This document shows, one piece after another, positions 10,010 through 21,123 of a stretch of 64,000 nt of DNA. Numbering within the stretch: the first letter of the stretch is position 1; each line of letters opens with the position of its first letter. Made by a program: the position numbers and the translations under genes. Below the pieces are notes generated by a model. The model made no database searches and was not told the origin of the DNA. It worked only from the letters and a program-made list of their open reading frames with translations. Source of the stretch: Puccinellia tenuiflora (lineage: Eukaryota > Streptophyta > Magnoliopsida > Poales > Poaceae); assembly GCA_012064385.1 (NCBI GenBank), contig QRDG01000606.1, forward strand, positions 248,001 to 312,000. Reading direction: 5' to 3'.

Positions 10010-10586
10010 CATTTTATTTTCAGTATCTTTTCTTTTATTTGAGTCAAGAAGTTTGTTTACTTCTGTAGCAACTTCTTTGTATCTTTATTTTCTTGCAATG
10101 TTGTGCCAAGTAAGGTCTCTAGTAGAAAGTTTTTGCTATATTTGGATTTCTGCACAGGAAACAGATTTCTGTCTGTCACCGTTAAATTCGTCATTTATTC
10201 CAGAAGCGACGAAATGCTTTGATATTTTGTGTGCTGAATCTTCATATATGTATGAAACTTTTTCTAGTTCAGTGATTTTCGATTTGAGCAACTCTAGTGC
10301 CTCGAAAAAATTCGTATTTACAGACTGTTCAGATTTTGATAGATTCTGCCTTTTATTGTGCATTGCTTCCCTTGCGATGTTTATTTGGATCTTTTTGATT
10401 CTTTGAGCATCAGTGGCTGTAGCTAATGTTATAATGCATTAAGGTGTGCTTATGTCACAGTAGAAATTGTGAATTTTTGGTTTATGCACTAACCCTCTAA
10501 TGAGAATTACTTTGAGTTTGATGTGGTGGAAGTTTTCAACTAAGCAAAAGGGACGATATGATGAGATTAAGAAGAGTGAAAATCCT

Positions 10587-10671
10587 AAGCTTGGGGATGC
10601 CCCGGTGGGTCATCCCCAGCAAATTCAAGAATACTCAAGCATCTAAGCTTGGGGATGCCCAAGGCATCCCC
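10587..10671 (+). repeat. Two polypurine-tract-like motifs with hairpins
   Basis: AAGCTTGGGGATGC occurs at 10587 and 10645, identical to the true polypurine tract at 12819. The second forms a perfect 9-bp stem, GGGGATGCC with GGCATCCCC around a CAA loop (10651-10671). Confidence 0.7.
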
Positions 10672-12818
10672 TTATTCATCGACAAAACTATCAGGTCATC
10701 TCTAGTGATACTATATTTTTATTCCACCACATCTTATGTATTTTGCTTGGAGCGTCTGTTTTTATTTTGAGTGTGTGTTTTAGTTTGCTTAATAAGTTGG
10801 ATCCTAGAATTCTTGTGTGGGAGAGAGACACGCTCCGCTTTTTCATATGAATACTCTTGTGTTTCGCTTATATTTGTTGAGTATTCTTAGCTACTGTCTG
10901 TTTTCTAGTAAGCTCTCGCTTTTAGAATTTTATCTTGTTTAGAGCTGCTAGTTCTTTGTGTTAAGCTCTCTTGTGTTTCACTCTTATTTGTTAGAGAGTT
11001 GTTTTAGTTGCTTGGTTGATGTGTTAGATTGGAAAATGCTATGCGTGTGATAGTGGTATGAAATAGAGAAAAGCTGCATAGTCTTGTAGACCATTGTGTA
11101 GATAACTTGCTCCTCTTCAATTGTTTTGAGGTATTAAAATAACTAATGGTTAAAATATGTTGGTTAATGTTGTTAAGAGCTGATTAGTGAAAATGTGTTA
11201 GTAGAGCGTGGAGCCGTACTTTTCTGAACTAAAAACAACTTAAGTCAATAGTGCTTTAGTGTCGTGATTTCCTCTTAGTTGAAAAGAAGTTTCTAATGGT
11301 ATAGTTATTGCAACGGTCGGGGAAGCCAACGGGGCACTTGTGTCGCCGCCACGATCCCTCTCGGGGTGTCTCTAACCATTTGTGAAACTTTGATACTGTT
11401 AGTTATTTGCAATATACGACATGCTATGTGAGTTTTTGGTTTTTGGCACTTCCACCTCCATATTTTGCTAGCCTCTTCGGTGCTTTGCATTGCCCTTTTT
11501 CACATTGAGATTGGTGCATACTTCGCAAGTACATCCAACCCCGTGGGAGATCTTCATCTTGTTCTCCTACACATAAGCCAACTATTTTCCTCAAAACAGC
11601 CACCATATCTACCTATCACAGCATTTCCATAGCTGTTCCGAGATACATTGCCATGCAACATCCATCATTTACATTACATGACTTTATGTCATTTTTACTT
11701 CATTGCCATATAGTATTGCTTGACCATTTGAGTTAGTGTGATGCGTGGTTTTCCACATGTGTTACATCTTTTCCACACTACGCTCGGTCTTGCATATCCA
11801 CCATACACCATGTATCAGTCTTTGAGTTTTGAGTACACCAAAAAGTGTGATGATCATCTTGTAAAATAGAGTGTTGCCTCTACCTGTGAGCATATTGAAA
11901 AGAGTCCAAAGTGGCCAATCAAAAGAGTCCAAAAGAGACCAATGAGAGAAAAATATAAAAGAGCCACAAAGGCCTCAAAAAGCAAAAAGCAAAAAAGAGA
12001 AAAAGAAAAAAGAATATAAAATGAGAGAGGGGGCAACACTACTATCCTTTTATTCCGCACTTGTGCTAGTAGCACCTACATCATTGTAGTGAGTTTTCAT
12101 GCTTCATTAGTATAACTATGTGGGGACCAAACATTATAGAACTTGGCTTGTATATTCCAACAATGAGCCTCCTCAAGTAAGCTCTAGGTCTTCATGAGCA
12201 AGCAAGTTGGATGCACCCCCACTAGTTCCATTGGAGAGCTTCCATTCATATAGCTCTATGTGCATCCGTTGCATGGCAATCACTACTCCTCATTCAGTGT
12301 CTACTACGGGACTTCCTCTTGTCTTGTGGTTACCTCTTCCACTGTTTGAGCCTTTCTTTTTGGCCTTCCAAACCCCCATTATTATTCTCTTTGCCATAAC
12401 CTCATGGTGCCAAGCCTTCTTCTTGCTTGTATTAGTTGAGTGGACTACATAATAGTTGATAAGTTAAGTGGATGGATTAAGGACACTTGACTTGATCTTG
12501 GCTATTTCTATTATTAACTGAATTTGATGCTTTGAAGATTGATTGACATTTTACATTGGAGACACAATTTACTATTCTTCTTTCTAAACCTTATGTATGG
12601 TTCCTAGTCTCCAACACGCTGATTCATGAAAAGTTCTAGCTTCTTTTAGCTAGCATTTGTTAATCATTGTTTGCTTAATGTCAACTATAGACAATTGTTT
12701 TGGATCACCTTATTCACATCATGTGTTTTGCATTACTATGTTGATCTAGATTGTGAGTTTGCATGTCTCCTAAGAAATTATTTGTTATCGTTCTACCTAC
12801 TCGAGGACGAGTAGAACT

Positions 12819-12832
12819 AAGCTTGGGGATGC
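12819..12832 (+). promoter_or_regulatory. Polypurine tract of the Athila-type element
   Basis: AAGCTTGGGGATGC lies directly upstream of the 3' LTR start TGATACG at 12833. It would prime plus-strand DNA synthesis. Confidence 0.7.
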
Positions 12833-14287
12833 TGATACGTCTCCGACGTATCTATAATTTCTTATGATCCATGCTTGTTTTCATACCATTTGCTACATGT
12901 TTTGTTTACATCTTATAACATTTTTTATGCATTTTTGGAACTAACATATTAACAAGATGCCCCAGTGCCAGTTCCTGTTTTCTGCTGTTTTTCCGTTTCA
13001 GAAAAGTACTTAAGGAAATATTCTCGGAATCGGACGGGACAAAAACCCAGGATCTTATAATTTCGTAACGCACACGGAGTCCAAAGGGGAGCCGAAGACG
13101 CACCAGAGGGCGACCACAGCCTTGGGTGGCGCGGCCCACCTGTCTGCCGCACCACCAGGTGGTGTGGCCCCCTCGGGCCTCCACCGACGCCGCCCTTTCG
13201 CCTATATAATCCCCCCGACGAGAAAACCCTAAGTACCCGATCACAATTCCAGAAAAACATCCGTCGCCGCCGCCGTCGTCAACCCTAGTTCGGGAGGGTT
13301 CTGAAGCTCTCCCCGGCACCCTGCCGGAGAGGGGAATCATCGCCGGAGGGCTCTACACCACCATGCCCGCCTCCGGACAGATGTGTGAGTAGTTCATCCT
13401 TGGACTACGGGTCCATGCAGTAGCTAGATGGTAGTCTTCTCCTCTTGTGCTATCATGTTTAGATCTTGTGAGCTGCCTATCATGATCAAGATCATCTTAT
13501 TGTAATGCTACATGTTGTGTTTGCTGGGATCCGATGAATAGAGAAGTACCTTGTGATGTTGATTATTGATATTATCATGTCTATGTTATTTGTGATCTTG
13601 CATGCTTTCCGGTACTTGTAATTGCCTTGATCAAGTAGTTGCTTGTATCTCCAAGAGGGAGTATTTATGCTAGATAGTGGGTTCGGTCCCTGTGTGCCTT
13701 GGCTTGAGTGACAGAAACATATAAGGACGGGGGAGTGCCGTTGCTACTAGGGAGTAAACTTTATGCACAGTTCTTCATGCAATTGTTTGTTGCTTGCAAC
13801 TTAATACTGGAGAGATTTTACGGTATGTTATCTCAAAGGTGGACTATTTAGGCATAGGTGTATGCTTGGAACAGCTATCTATGTATTTTGTTGTAATGCC
13901 CAAAGCATCTCATATAGACATCATCATCCTCTGTATTATGCTATGTTCATGCATTGTCATGCATTCTCTATTCTGTCAATTGCCCAGCTGTAATTTGTTA
14001 CCCAGCATGTGTAGTATTTTATTTATGGAGAAGACACCACTTGTGAACTGTGGACCCCGGTCCATTCTTTTACATCTGCAATTAAATCAACTGCTCTACT
14101 GCTTTCATTCACTGCAAACAAGCTTCCTTCCACACATACATTTAATCCTTTGTATTCAGCAAGGCCGGTGAGATTGACAACCTCACTGTTTCGTTGGGGC
14201 AAATTAGTTTGATTGTGTCCTGCAGGTTCCACTGTCAACAGCTCTTTCTCTGGCGCCATTGCAGTTGTGGACAACCTTCTGAAGCAT
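12833..14287 (+). repeat. 3' LTR of the Athila-type element, truncated
   Basis: It matches the 5' LTR from TGATACGTCTCC to GAAGCAT at 14281-14287, then switches abruptly to minus-strand RNase H sequence of element E. The terminal roughly 110 bp are lost. Confidence 0.9.
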
Positions 14288-14519
14288 AGCAGAGGATGCG
14301 CTGTACTCCCAATTCCTTAGCCATGTGAAGACCATGAAGGAGAGCCTCATACTCTGCCACATTGTTGGTGGCGTTGAAGTGGATTCGGAGGACATAACTG
14401 AGCTTATCACCCTTAGGTGATTTCAGAACTACTCCAGCCCCCGAGCCTTCCTTCATCTTTGAGCCATCGAAGTGCATTATCCAGTACTGAGAATCCGGCA
14501 AAGGTGTGCTTTCCATCGC
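14288..14519 (-). pseudogene. RNase H domain of element E, 3'-truncated
   Basis: The minus strand encodes WIMHFDGSKMKEGSGAGVVL, with the first RNase H Asp in HFDGS, and then NNVAEYEALLHGL with the catalytic Glu. It stops at LCYA where element sequence ends at 14288. Compared with element C (54215-54600), the later GDSDLV Asp and the C-terminus are missing. The domain is separated from the RT by an amber codon at 14553-14555, where element C has a Gln codon. It belongs to the same pol frame as the RT upstream. It cannot be active. Confidence 0.75.
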
Positions 14520-14552
14520 CTCTGTCCAATCTGCAACAAAGTCGGCTAAGAC

Positions 14553-15920
14553 CTAAGATTTGATGGCGGTCCTCGGCTTGTACTGGATGTCGAAAGCTGC
14601 TAAATCGATGCCCCATTTGGCGACTCGACCCGTTGCGTCGGCATTGTTGATGATTTCCCTTAATGGAGCCTTGCTGACCACCGTGATCGTGTGATCCCGG
14701 AAGTAATGCCGTAGTTTTCTGGAGGCAAAGAATACACCATAGGCTAACTTCTGGTAGTGAGGGTAGCGCTGCTTTGAATCTGAGAACACCTCGCTAATGA
14801 AATAGGCGGGGCGCTGATCCGGCCATTGCTTCCCATCCTCCGGGCGCTCCACTACAATGACGGCACTTATGACGAAATTCGTGGCCGACAAGTAGAGGAG
14901 AAGCGGCTCTTTTTCCCTTGGAGCTGCTAAGATTGGAGCATGTGTCAATGTATACTTCAGCTGAGCTAAAGCTGCCTCTGCTTCCTCTGTCCAAACAAAA
15001 CTGTCCGACTTTTTGAGGAGCTTATACAATGGCAACGCTTTGTCGCCCAGCCGGCTAATGAATCGGCTTACAGCCGCGGTGGAACCCGTAAGCCGTTGTA
15101 TGTCTTTTAGACAAGACGGCCTTTCGATGTTCTGAATCGCCTTTATCTTTTCCGGCTTAACTTCAATTCCTCTTTGGGAAACAATGAAGCCCAGAAGCTT
15201 GCCTGTGGGTACTCTGAAGACGCATTTTGCCGGATTAAGCTTCATCTGGTACTCCCTTAGATTTGCAAAGGTTTCCGACAGATCGGCGATAAGATCGCCG
15301 CGCTTCTTTGACATGACCGCTATGTCGTCGACGTAGACGTGAACATTGCGGCCAATCTGCTTGTCCAAACACCACTGCATACACCTTTGGTCAGTAGCAC
15401 CAGCGTTCTTTAAGCCGAAAGGCATTGTGACATAGCAGTAATTGCCATATGGCATGGTGAAGGACGTCTTGATTTGATCTGACTCCTTTATTTTAATCTG
15501 ATGGTAACCCGAATAAGCGTCCAGAAAACATAGCATCTCTGAGCCGGCAGTTGAATCGATGACCTGATCGATACGCGGTAAGGCGAACGGATCCTTAGGG
15601 CAAGCTTTGTTTAAGCCGGTGAAATCAATGCACATACGCAGCTCAGAGGTGTTCTTCTTTGGGACTAGCACGGGATTTGCCAACCAATCAGTGTGGACAA
15701 CTTCACGAATGAATTTGGCGGCTGTGAGCCTTAGGATCTCCTTTCCAACCGCCTTGCGCTTCTCAGTTCCGAGCCGGCAGAGGCCTTGCTTGACCGGCTT
15801 TGCGTCCTTGTTGACTTTTAGGGAGTGCTCGGCAAGTTTCCTCGGGACACCTGGCATGTCAGATGGTGACCAGGCAAATATGTCCCGGTTCTCACGGAGA
15901 AACTTGACGAGCTCGCCTTC
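14553..15920 (-). pseudogene. Reverse transcriptase of element E (Tat-type Ty3)
   Basis: The frame is open from just after the amber codon at 15923-15921 down to the amber codon at 14555-14553. It encodes the Ty3 RT: VPKKNTSELRMCIDFTGLNK, DPFALPRIDQVIDS, LDAYSGYHQI, the MPFGLKNAGAT box and the YVDD active site (near nucleotides 15320-15335, minus). The connection domain and the start of RNase H follow (PAYFISEVFSDSKQRYPHYQ). The RT would copy element RNA into DNA inside capsids. All visible core RT residues are intact, and the frame has only one Gln-to-amber change before RNase H. That makes it the best-preserved pol segment on this strand. Confidence 0.85.
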
Positions 15921-17201
15921 CTATTTGTCATCGAGACCGGCACCGATGATGGCCTCCTTTGTCGGATCATCCTTTGAGAGCTTGATTTTCTTGGTGTCAT
16001 CCTTTGGCTTGAAGCTTGAGTCGACCTTAGAAGATGGCTTTTTAGTCGCCGGCATCTCATCGGGACCAATTGTTTTCTTGAGATCCTCCAACTCTTCCCT
16101 GCAGATTTCTTGTTCAGCATGGACGGCATTGGAGGCCTCGCATTCCTTGGCTTTCTTGAAGTCTCCCTTAACTGTGATGATGCCATTGGGTCCCGGCATT
16201 TTCAGCTTGCTGTAGATGTAGCAGGGCCGAGCCATAAACTTGGCGAAAGCCGGACGTCCAAAGATTGCATGATATGCACTTCTGAAGGGAACCACCTCAA
16301 AAGAGACGTCCTCAGTCCGAAAATTATCGGCTTCGCCAAAGGTGACCTTCAGGGTAATTTGCCCCATCGAGGAGGCTTGTCGTCCCGGCACAATCCCATG
16401 AAACTTCACAGTACTGTGGGTGAGTTGTGACTCAGAAATACGCATCCTCTTCAACGTTGCGGCATAAAGTATGTTGATACTGCTGCCGCCATCCATGAGC
16501 ACCTTTGTCAACTTGTACTTGTCGACTATTGGGCTGACGACTAAGGCGTAGGTGCGCTTTGCAGGAACTCTATCCGGGTGGTCGCTGCGATCACATGTGA
16601 TGGGTGTGTCAGACCAATCCAGATATTGAGGAACTGCTGGCACCGTAGCGTTGAGTTCTCGCCAGGCCGCCTTTTCTTTGCGTGAAGAATCCGTTGCCAA
16701 GTTGACGATGAGACTTTCGGCATGCTTAGGGAACTTGCTGCCTTTTTCTTTGGAGGCCGCGTCATCCGACTCTAAAGCAGCTTCCTCCTTCTCTTTGTCG
16801 TCTTTCCTGGACTTGCGCTTGTTCCTTGACTTGCCGGCTTTGGGGTCCTTGGCGATGTCTCGATTGATGTGACATTGCTGGAGCGTGTGGGAACTTGTTC
16901 CATCTGGCCTCAGATGATGGACACAGGGGTTGTGCTTGATGTCGTCATACTTCACCGCTGGTGGCCGGGATGATTGGTTATTTGCCGGCTTCTTGCCCTG
17001 CCACTTGCCATTGCTTGAGCCACCCTTTCCAAAGGCGGCAACGACTTCGTGAGAAGGGCCGGCCTGGTCCTCAATCTTCTTTTTCCCGGACTCGCGTCGG
17101 CGGTTTTCGGCATCCTCCCTGTTGTCATCATCAGCGGCGGCGTACTTGTTTGCACAGGCGAGTAAGCCCCCCAAAGTCTCCGACTCGTCGCTGTAGATCA
17201 T
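15921..17201 (-). pseudogene. Gag C-terminus and protease of element E
   Basis: A 426-codon frame. The first third continues gag: a Lys/Arg-rich linker, then a CHHC-type finger of the form CVHHLRPDGTSSHTLQQC, typical of Tat-lineage gag. After about residue 190 the protease domain starts. VLMDGGSSINILYAATL is the aspartic active-site loop (as DGG) and HAIFGRPAFAKF is the GRP signature. It ends GAGLDDK followed by TAG, with the RT frame continuing in phase. Element C has a TAG at the same point. The frame upstream is broken by stops and a shift near 17200-17480. Confidence 0.8.
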
Positions 17202-19433
17202 GAAGCGAAAAGTTGTCCCCTTCCTCAGAGATTGCTTGAAAGCATGGATCGCCTGAGTTTCTGAGACGCCTTCGCAAGCGTTCTTGATTTCACTCCATCA
17301 TGAGACGAACTCACGGCTGGGCTCATTCTTTTGCTGCACGCACCGCTGTAAGTCGAAAATCGACTTTGGGCGCTTATATGTGCCCTGGAAGTGCTGGATA
17401 AAAACACGCTTCATGTCACCCCAGGTATGAACAGTCCTTTCCGGCAAACCTTCAATCCACATGCGTGCCGTCCCGGTCAACATCAGGGGCTAAAATTGCA
17501 CTGCGGAGTCGGCGCTGCCTTGATATATGTCGCAGGCACTGACGTAATCTGAGAGCCAGGTCTCAGGATTAGCCGTACCGCTGTACTTCTCAACCATCTT
17601 TGTTACGTTTGACAAAGTGGGAGGTAGAATTTGCTCTCTGATTGTTCTGCCAAAACACTTGGGGCCGAGGTATTGGGCATCTCTGGCCGACTTCCTCTCC
17701 TTGATTAGGCTTCGAACATCATTGGCTGATGGCGGTTTAGCAACCGACTTTTCTTGTCTTGGTTCTTCCCTGTGACGGCTTTGGCTCGCCCGGCTTGCGT
17801 TGCGCGGAGGGCTTGGAGTCCTTTGCCGTCGTGGAGGGGGTATGTACTTAGAAGGATTATCTCCCTCTCTGCGCGGTGGAGGCGGTGGTGGAGGTGGCAT
17901 CTGATCTCTGTTATCCTCCCTTCGGGGTTGGTTTTCCCCTTCACGTCGTCGCTCCTGACGGGGTGGTGCCGCCTTCTCCTTGTCAGGGTCCTCCTTTCGC
18001 TCGCGGCTCCGATGTCTTTCCCGACCAGCCTCCCGATGGCGAGAAGATCCAGTCCGGGATTCCGCACCTCTAGGCTGCTTGTCCTTCGGATCCTTGTTGC
18101 CTTTGTTGTGGCTGCTTGAGCCGGCCGGGTCGTCGTCTGGGTCTGCAGGGGCAGCAGCCATTGGTTTGTTGGTAGTTGACTTGCAAAGGCGAGAATCATC
18201 AACAAGCCGTCCTGATTTGACTTGCGAATCGTTTTGCTGCTGTTGTGCAACCTCCAGGAGATAAGCCGAATACTTAAGCCGAGCGTCACGATCCAACAAT
18301 TTGTCGAACATGACCTCTTGGGCAGCCTCCATGTTTTTGGCTGGGGTATTGAAATAACACCGATTTGTCACCGGGTCACGTCGGTGGTGGTATTTCCTCC
18401 AGACTGAATCTACATGATCGGCCTCCCACTTGCTGTGGAAATCCAACCTCTTATGCAGGTTCTTATCACGAGCCGGACGGAAAACATCGTCAGCCCCCTT
18501 TTCTCTCTGCTTTCGGATGAACTCCGTTTCCTTGTTTGTGAGCTCAACTTCACGCTCTACTATCTAGGCGGCTTGCTCCTCAAGTAGGGCGCGGCGCTTC
18601 TCAATGTCGTCCAGCGATGCGTTCGGAGGGAGTGGCGTTAACAGTTGCTTGTAGCTCGCCATCTTTCTTTCGTGCTCCCTCTCCGCCACCTCGCCGGTCC
18701 TGGCGTCAATGTCATCTCCTTCAGCCGGCACTCTATCTTTCCCCTTCAATGGGGCCAGTGGCGGCACGAAATCCACCTTGAGATTTCCGGCTTGCGGAGT
18801 TTTTTCTTCGCCATTGGCGGCTTTCGAGGTGTTAGTGTCGTCCTTAGGATCAGAGACGTTACCCATCAAAACCTCGGCAGGGCGTCCTAAGCAGGATGCA
18901 ACTTTCCGACTAAAATCGTCAGATTCTCCTTCAGATTCGAGGTCCTGCTCCATATGAGCGGTGTCCCCAGATCCGGCTTCCGAATCAATCCCAGACTGCA
19001 GTGTAGGGAGGATAGACTCATGTTCAGTCATCGACTCGTGTGAGCCGGATTCTCCTACAACGCCGACGAAGTGGAAGTCCGGCGCCGCCCTGTTGGAACT
19101 TGCGTAATCTTCAGAGTCTTCGTCGTCAGTGTCGAAAGCCAGATCCAGATCGGCGATCTTGTCAGAGTCCAGATCCGACTCCTTGTCGAGGTTGCTTGGG
19201 TGGGTGGTGGGCAAGCTCGAGGTGAAGCCGAGATCATCCAACGCCTGGGCGGTGAAGCCGACGAAGATGTCGAAACCGCCGATGGAGACCGTGGACCAGC
19301 CGGCGGGATTCTCCTTTGCCGGCGTCCAGAGGCCGTCGTTGAAGACGTGGCCGGCTCCCGATTCGTCGAAGTAGCTCACCATGCCGACCGCGATGGTGTC
19401 GCCGACTCCGCCTGCAGCTCCTGGACAGATCAA
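17202..19433 (-). pseudogene. Gag N-terminal and capsid region of element E, broken by stops
   Basis: Two long frames cover it. The first (19433-18564) reads GDTIAVGMVSYFDESGAG, then a long acidic region and the coiled-coil-like DDIEKRRALLEEQAA, where an amber codon interrupts (element A has Lys here). The second (18446-17490) has WEADHVDSVWRKYHHRRDPV, a Gln run, an Arg/Glu/Pro-rich linker and then the capsid start ILPPTLSNVTKMVEKYSG. The capsid core (LTGTARMWIEGLPERTVHTW, DMKRVFIQHFQGTYKRP) follows in a short frame to about 17298. A stop lies at 17490 and a frame change near 17300. It would have formed the particle shell; now a relic. Confidence 0.75.
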
Positions 19434-19450
19434 ACCCCAGAGGTCTCCTG

Positions 19451-19469
19451 CCCCACGGTGGGCGCCAAC
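19451..19469 (-). promoter_or_regulatory. Primer-binding site of element E
   Basis: The minus strand reads TTGGCGCCCACCGTGGGGC directly after the LTR end. The same site type follows the LTRs of elements A and C. I do not assign the tRNA with certainty. Confidence 0.7.
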
Positions 19470-19975
19470 TGTCGTGGTATTGTCGATTCTTGCCGCGGCA
19501 GGGGTGCCATCGAGCTAGGTAGAGAGAGGGGTTTTGGAGACGTGGGGTGATCCGGCGACATAGGGACGAGTTTACCCAGCTTCGGATCTCACGACGGTGG
19601 CGAGATCCTACGTGCTGCTATAATTCACTATAAGGCAATATCGCCGAGTTACAGTGAATTGAGGTTGAGATCGTACGTGCCCTAAGGCGTCCCAGGGGCC
19701 GGCTTATAAAGGCGTCCAGACCCTGGACTTACAGGAGGAAACCTAACCGACTAACAGAGTCCTACTCTAATCCGGCTTGGGCCCTGCCTTGCGGGCTAAG
19801 CCTTCCGCAGTCTGGGCCGGCTTCTAGAGTCTTCCCTTAGTCGGATGGGCCTCCTGCGCTTCAGCATACTGGGCCGCCCGGTAAGCCGGATTCGGCTTAC
19901 CACCACTTTGGGCCACCCTGGTCTGCTGGCTTTTAGTCTTCTCTGTGAGGACACCTGTTCGGCATAACCCCAACA
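19470..19975 (-). repeat. 5' LTR of element E
   Basis: On the minus strand it starts TGTTGGGGTTATGCC at 19975 and ends CCACGACA at 19470, 506 bp. A TTTATAAG TATA-like box lies near 19707-19714. The outer flank GGTGT (19976-19980) would be the target duplication, but the partner end is lost. Confidence 0.8.
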
Positions 19976-21123
19976 GGTGTTAAGACTAGGTTCATGATAG
20001 TTTGTTCATGTTAATCTAAATTACTTAAACGAACTCCCACTAAACTCAACATCTCTCTGGTTTTTTTAGTGATACACGATCCAAATCCACCACACCATGA
20101 CCAATCATCACGTGAGATGGTGCAGCTTCAGAGGTGAACATCGCCATGTTGATCATATCGTCCATATGACTCGTGTTTAGCCTTTCGGCCCCGTTGTATG
20201 TGAACGTAGAATCTATCACACCCGATCATCACGTGGTGCTTCAAAACGACGAACTTTTGCAACGGCGCATACTAGGGGAGAACACTTCTTGATATTATCA
20301 TGAGAGATCACCTTATCATGCTACCGTCGCGATCGAATCTAAGCGAAACATAAGGTGCATAAAAGGATTAACATCACATGCAATTCATAATTTTGTGACA
20401 TGGTATAGCCTTTTCTTGATGTGCCTTTGATCTCCATCTTCAAAGCACCGGTATGATCTCCATCATCTCCAGCATGTGGCGCCACCACCATGATTGCCTC
20501 CACCAACTATTGCAACTACGACTATGGCTACTCTTAGCAATAAAGTAAAGCAATTACACGGTGTTAAAGTGACACGCAGGTCATACAATAATTAAGAGAC
20601 AACCATAAGGCTCCTGCCGGTTGCTGTACTCATCGGCATGCAAATCATGAAAATTACAAAACATGATCATTGCATACATTATCGCATAATCACATCTTGG
20701 CCATACCACATCACAAACCCCTCTACAAAAACAAGTTAGACGTCCCCTACTTTGTTTATGCAAATTTTACGTGGCTTCTATGGGTCATGAGATAGAACCG
20801 TTCTAATCTACGCAAAGCCACAACGGTGATATGAGAGTTGCTTATTTACTCATCCTTTTAAAGGCCTCCCATTGCAAATCGCATCTCACCATAGCTGGAG
20901 AAAAAGACACCCGCCAGCCACTTATGCAATACAAGCTGCATGTCAGTCGTGGAACCGGTCTCTCGTGCGTGCACGAGTAAGGTTGGTCCGGGCCGCTTCA
21001 ATCCAACCGTTCAACAAGATACGAAGTACACGCGAGAAGGTAGCAACATAAAATATCAACGCCCACAACACTTGTGTTCTAATCGCACCAACATCTACGA
21101 ATAGATCTAGGCTCTGATACCAC
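19976..21123 (-). mobile_element. 5' internal (untranslated) region of a copia-type element with iMet primer site
   Basis: The region lies on the interior side of the minus-strand copia LTR at 21124. Adjacent to the LTR the minus strand reads TGGTATCAGAGCC, the initiator-Met primer site used by copia elements. The remaining 1.1 kb has no ORF above about 95 codons and no gag motif. The element is therefore probably non-autonomous (LARD-like) or a long leader cut at 19976 by element E. Confidence 0.55.
21111..21123 (-). promoter_or_regulatory. Copia primer-binding site (initiator tRNA-Met)
   Basis: The minus strand reads TGGTATCAGAGCC immediately inside the LTR boundary, complementary to the 3' end of plant initiator tRNA-Met. 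Confidence 0.8.

Larger units (their letters stand above)
9948..12818 (+). other. Noncoding 3' region of the Athila-type element
   Basis: 2.9 kb without a substantial ORF lie between the gag-protease stop and the polypurine tract. It contains a conserved stem-loop (9986-10009), paired AAGCTTGGGGATGCC hairpins (10587-10671), and a purine-rich AAAAG/AGAGA tract around 11930-12030. Where other Athila elements carry RT and integrase, nothing comparable is seen here. Confidence 0.75.
5934..14287 (+). mobile_element. Athila-clade non-autonomous LTR retrotransposon (gag-protease only), 3' LTR truncated
   Basis: The element has a 5' LTR (5934-7497), a tRNA-Asp primer site, one long gag-protease ORF, a 2.9-kb noncoding 3' region, a polypurine tract and a 3' LTR (from 12833) that lacks its last roughly 110 bp. 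RT, RNase H and integrase are absent, so it must have depended on partners for replication. By eye about two dozen substitutions and one indel separate the LTRs over about 1.45 kb, roughly 1.6%, which suggests an insertion within about the last million years under usual grass LTR rates. It sits inside the pol of minus-strand element E. Target duplication cannot be tested because the 3' end is deleted. Confidence 0.9.
14288..19975 (-). mobile_element. Element E: Tat/Retand-clade Ty3 retrotransposon, 5' half
   Basis: On the minus strand, in order: LTR (19975-19470), primer site, gag, protease, RT, and RNase H cut off at 14288 by the Athila insertion. An integrase remnant reappears at 5933-5536 on the same strand. 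The lineage is recognised from gag and pol motifs shared with elements A and C, the absence of a chromodomain, and the TGGCGCCCAC primer site. The 3' LTR and any antisense gene are missing. The LTR is same-family but clearly more diverged from A's LTRs than those are from each other. Confidence 0.85.
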
